From: Phycisphaerales bacterium
GTDB lineage: Bacteria; Planctomycetota; Phycisphaerae; UBA1845; Fen-1342
NCBI GenBank assembly: GCA_016716475.1
Contig: JADJWG010000004.1
Span: forward strand, 186,001-250,000
Reading direction: 5' to 3'
Length of the DNA stretch: 64,000 nt
Positions within the stretch are counted from its first letter, which is position 1. Every line of letters starts with the position of its first letter. The translations under genes and the position numbers were made by a program. Shown here one piece after another: positions 61,407 to 64,000 of this stretch. A model generated the notes under the pieces. That model saw only the letters and a program-made list of their open reading frames with translations. It searched no databases and was not told the origin of the DNA.

Positions 61407-62621
61407 TCAAATCTGTGTTGCGGAAGCCGCGCTGCCAAGCACCGGGAGCGGCGGCACCGCCTGCGCCAGCCAGCTTTCCCGGACCGCCCGATAAACCCCC
61501 TCCGCCCCCAACTCCTGCATGCACGCGTGATGTCCCAGCGGACACCTTCGCCGCCGGCACGGCACGCATGGCAGCACTCGTTGCACCACGCGCCCGCTTT
61601 CGGTGTAGGGGCCTGTCCGCGTCACATCGGTGGGTCCGAATACCGCCACCACCCGCCGCCCCAATGCGGCGGACACATGCATCGGGCCGGAATCGTGACA
61701 CAGCACGACCTCGGCTAGGGCGAGCACGGCCACCAGTTCGCGCAGCGTCGTGCGCCCGACGAGATCCACCACCGGCACTCGCAGGGCTGCGCGGATTTCG
61801 TCCGTGTAAGTCCGATCATCCGGCGCGCCGAGCAACACGGCCGGCGCCCCCAACTCCTCGTGCGCCCGCGTGATCACCTCCGCCAACCGGTCCGGCCGCC
61901 ACCGCTTGGACTCCCACCGCGCACCGGGCACGACCGCCAGGAATGGCTGCTTCCGTGCGGCCGGTGTCCGCCCGGCGCGCGGCAGCGCTCCTCCAGGGTC
62001 GTGGTCGTGCTCTGGCGCCCCAGCCCCCGCGCGTGCCAGCAGCTCTCCGACCGCAGCCAGCTCCGCCGCCCGCAGCCCCAACGGAAATTCCTTCCGGGGC
62101 CGCGGCAGCCCCAGCCGCTGGGCCACCGCCCGGTTGCGGTCAATGGCGTGGCGTTCCCGCGCGCCTGGCCGTACGGCATGGGTATAGAAGAGCCAACCGA
62201 ACTCGCGCGCGTTTCCGAAGCCGATGCGCCAGGTGGCCCCGCTGGCCCACGCCAGGAAGCCGCTGCGCACCAGTCCCTGCAGATCGACGACGAGATCGAA
62301 GCGCCGCGTGCGGAGGTCGCGGACGAACCGCGCGAACGCTGCGGCCGCGGCCGGGTCGCGCAGCATGCGCCCGTAGTGCCGCCGGTCGAAGCGAATGACT
62401 TCATCGAGCAGCGGGTGCTTGTCGAGGAGCGGCGCGAAGGCGTTGGCGACGAGCCACGCGATGTGGGCGTGGGGATAGGCCGCCCGCAGTGCGGCGAGCA
62501 CGGGCAGGGCATGGACGATGTCGCCCAGCGAGCTCGGCTTGATCAGCAGGATCCGCCGCGCGCGCGGCGCCAGCAAGCGTGGGGAACGCTCATCGGAGAA
62601 GTCGCCGGGCACGACACGCAT
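61407..62621 (-). CDS. Glycosyltransferase family 9 (heptosyltransferase-like)
   Basis: A 404-aa GT9 enzyme. LLIKPSSLGDIVHALPVL is at the N-terminus, VDLQGLVRSG in the middle, and CHDSGPMHVSAALG with VVAVFGPTD form the nucleotide-sugar site. Family members add heptose to lipid A core; the sequence resembles WaaC-type. In planctomycetes the acceptor could be LPS or another glycan. The ATG at 62621 lies 8 nt after a TATACT box on the minus strand (62630-62635), so the transcript is probably leaderless. Confidence 0.85.
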   Translation of the reverse strand: MRVVPGDFSDERSPRLLAPRARRILLIKPSSLGDIVHALPVLAALRAAYPHAHIAWLVANAFAPLLDKHPLLDEVIRFDRRHYGRMLRDPAAAAAFARFVRDLRTRRFDLVVDLQGLVRSGFLAWASGATWRIGFGNAREFGWLFYTHAVRPGARERHAIDRNRAVAQRLGLPRPRKEFPLGLRAAELAAVGELLARAGAGAPEHDHDPGGALPRAGRTPAARKQPFLAVVPGARWESKRWRPDRLAEVITRAHEELGAPAVLLGAPDDRTYTDEIRAALRVPVVDLVGRTTLRELVAVLALAEVVLCHDSGPMHVSAALGRRVVAVFGPTDVTRTGPYTESGRVVQRVLPCVPCRRRRCPLGHHACMQELGAEGVYRAVRESWLAQAVPPLPVLGSAASATQI

Positions 62622-62975
62622 GGTGGCACAGTATACGGCCGGAGACGGGTTCAGCGACTCTGATATCTCGCAGAACAGCCCTTGGGGAGCCGGTCAGAAG
62701 CCGATACGGGTATTCCTGCCACGTCGCTTCCTTCCGCAAGTGCCGCGCGGAAATCTTCGCGATACGCCGCGCCACTTCTCGGGTGGCATGTTGCCTCGGT
62801 GCGCCACCGAGTTGAAGCGGAGAATCACCGGACACTTACCCTCTTCGATACAACGCGAGGCCGAGCGCCATTCTGGACTTTCGCAGTGCACCGGCGGGGT
62901 CGCAGGGAATGTCGCAAACTCGCCTCCTGCGATCCGGTGCCGCCACACGGCGTCACTGCATCACATAGCCCCATA
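62622..62975. other. Intergenic region between GT9 and the RHS remnant
   Basis: 354 bp, visibly less GC-rich than the flanks. It holds the TATACT box of the GT9 gene at its left end. Two short minus-strand frames here (62590-62835 and 62694-62948) show no domain or start signal. Nothing else supported. Confidence 0.45.
62630..62635 (-). promoter_or_regulatory. -10 box TATACT of the GT9 gene
   Basis: TATACT on the minus strand ends 8 nt before the ATG at 62621. There is no ribosome site between, so a leaderless transcript is likely. Confidence 0.45.
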
Positions 62976-63651
62976 TCAACCCGTAGCCAAGAAGAACGCT
63001 AAGTGGCCCCACCCACAGTCGCTGCAAGCTACGTGATCGTTCACGCTGTCAACAAGGCATGTTCCCATGCCGCTGTGCTCGATGCGCCCGTGTACGTCGA
63101 GTGTGTATTCCTTCACGGCAAGTGAGACACTTGTCCCTTCGGCGATAAGGAGGATTTGCCGGCGATCGTCGAGGGGGAACCATGAGGCCCCAAGGTTCCC
63201 CCTCGGGCGCACCCTCCTTCCCCATCCAGCGCAAGGGGCGGGCGGGAGGTCCGGCTCGCCCGGCGGCGAGCCGTTGATGGTGTCGCCACCCTGGCTGTTC
63301 ACACGGACCGGCTCGCCAAAGGTCGTGTATACGGCTGTGACCGCTCCCAGGGCGCCGGTCTCGTCGGAAGTCTGTGTCGTCGAGCCGATCAGGTCGCGGT
63401 GGAAGAAGCGCACGAAGGCGTTCTGGTCGACCGTCTGGTCCGCGAGAATGCCCATCCCCGCCAGGTAGCGCCGCTGCTCCGTCATCACCGGCGTCTGGCC
63501 GGTCACCCCGACGCCGGAATCCGCGTCGCCGGAGGGTCCATTGAAAAGCGGATCGCCGCATTGCCCTTCATGGTCGCGGTCTTCGTTGAGAGGGCGCTGG
63601 TGCGAGATGGCACTCTCGCACCAGCGATTGCGTCCACACCGTGCCGTTCAC
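62976..63651 (-). pseudogene. RHS/YD-repeat protein remnant
   Basis: On the minus strand, beginning after an in-frame TGA near 63652, the sequence reads HQRPLNEDRDHEG, then RYLAGMGILADQTVDQ, FFHRDLIGSTTQTSDETGA and VYTTFGEPV, the core of an RHS repeat (the 'HRDHLGSTRALTDETG...YDPFGE' pattern). After about GEPV the reading becomes irregular and a WMGKEG-like RHS continuation is in another frame. There is no start codon before 63506 and no N-terminal RHS barrel, so it is a broken fragment. It ends about 20 nt from the dockerin-protein gene, which is complete at its C-terminus. Confidence 0.6.
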
Positions 63652-63673
63652 ACGGTCTCACCTTCCGGCTGGC

Positions 63674-64000
63674 TTACGGGCACACGTGCCCAGTCTTGAT
63701 CTGCGCGATGAACCCGCTGATGTCGGCGAAGTTCACCGTGCCGTCGCCGTTCAGGTCGCCGTTGAGCCAGGGGCAATCGACGGGCCAGTTGTCGGGGCTG
63801 CCGGCCTTGATGGCGGCGATGAACGGAGAGATGTCGGCGAAATTCACCACGCCGTCGCAGTTCAGATCGCCGGCGCAGAGCACCGGGCCCGGGGCGCGCA
63901 GCAGCGTGACATACTGGCCGTTGGCCGCGGGGTACACGTTGATGGCATCCCAGCCGCCCCCGGGAACCGCCCGCACCTTGAACAGCCCGCTGGCGGTGGC
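63674..64000 (-). CDS. C-terminus of a protein ending in tandem dockerin-like repeats
   Basis: The gene runs off the right edge; the last 108 codons are present. Two Ca-binding units, GDLNCDGVVNFADISPFI and GDLNGDGTVNFADISGFI, are about 32 residues apart and form a type-I-dockerin-like pair at the extreme C-terminus. In planctomycetes these repeats end large secreted proteins; the N-terminal function is off-window. The last residues are CP after a short linker. Confidence 0.8.
   Translation of the reverse strand, partial: ATASGLFKVRAVPGGGWDAINVYPAANGQYVTLLRAPGPVLCAGDLNCDGVVNFADISPFIAAIKAGSPDNWPVDCPWLNGDLNGDGTVNFADISGFIAQIKTGHVCP

Noticed and set aside
62590..62948. Two small minus-strand frames between GT9 and the RHS remnant
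   Set aside because: No start signal, no domain and one overlaps the GT9 start and its promoter.
1..64000. CRISPR array, prophage or insertion sequence
   Set aside because: No regular direct repeats, cas genes, transposase, integrase or phage structural genes were found on either strand.

Overview
The window looks like a GC-rich planctomycete chromosome, most likely from the Phycisphaerae side of the phylum; that placement is an inference from gene content. The signs are CxxC...CPECG zinc-ribbon membrane proteins (12763-13341, 56684-57595), prepilin-type proteins with one hydrophobic helix, a ThuA plus DUF1080 hydrolase, tandem dockerin-like Ca-binding repeats at the right edge, HAF-repeat and FG-GAP secreted proteins, and a C-terminal Cys/hydrophobic/Arg sorting tail. 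Genes are dense, with many ATGA start-stop overlaps and several convergent genes that overlap at their 3' ends. I see no rRNA, CRISPR array, integrase, transposase or replication origin.

Left part (1-13 kb): the end of an SDR oxidoreductase, then a queuosine-precursor transporter divergent from a tandem-domain QueD-like protein, a lipoprotein, an MBL hydrolase and a GH4 glycosidase. An Rrf2-type regulator follows behind a long structured leader, then an EamA exporter and a TPP-riboswitch-controlled thiC whose protein carries a ~128-residue insertion. From 12276 down to 8649 runs the most unusual locus: a prepilin-like protein, a secreted protein with 12 cysteines, a membrane-anchored secreted protein and two MauE-like membrane proteins. 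It reads as a route for making and presenting a disulfide-rich extracellular protein. At 12.65 kb a zinc-ribbon membrane gene is interrupted by a TGA exactly where a Trp is expected.

Middle part (13-40 kb): ornithine aminotransferase, the AddB-AddA recombination nuclease/helicase pair, aspartate kinase and a B12-binding-type radical SAM protein. A sugar ABC importer follows in which the solute-binding protein is fused to a MalF-type permease and the MalG-type partner has a ~335-residue loop. Next come a bifunctional acyl-CoA synthetase/GNAT protein, SppA, ThuA-DUF1080, an aminotransferase, a DUF3754/TMEM143-like protein, a Nudix hydrolase and a small lipoprotein.

Right part (40-64 kb): a YfhO-like membrane protein, a soluble histidine kinase, gpsA, queA, a fucose/arabinose-isomerase-like protein, a SPOR-like membrane protein, a frameshifted TPR gene coupled to dapB, a PilZ protein, an HdrD-like Fe-S membrane oxidoreductase, two Dpp-type permeases without partners, a TPR lipoprotein and a DUF4230 pair. 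The end holds secreted HAF and FG-GAP proteins, a GT9 glycosyltransferase, an RHS remnant and the C-terminus of a dockerin-bearing protein. LysC and DapB give lysine/diaminopimelate capacity. The transporter, QueD-like protein and QueA mark queuosine metabolism. Several genes have a -10-like box only 6-8 nt before the start codon, suggesting leaderless transcripts.
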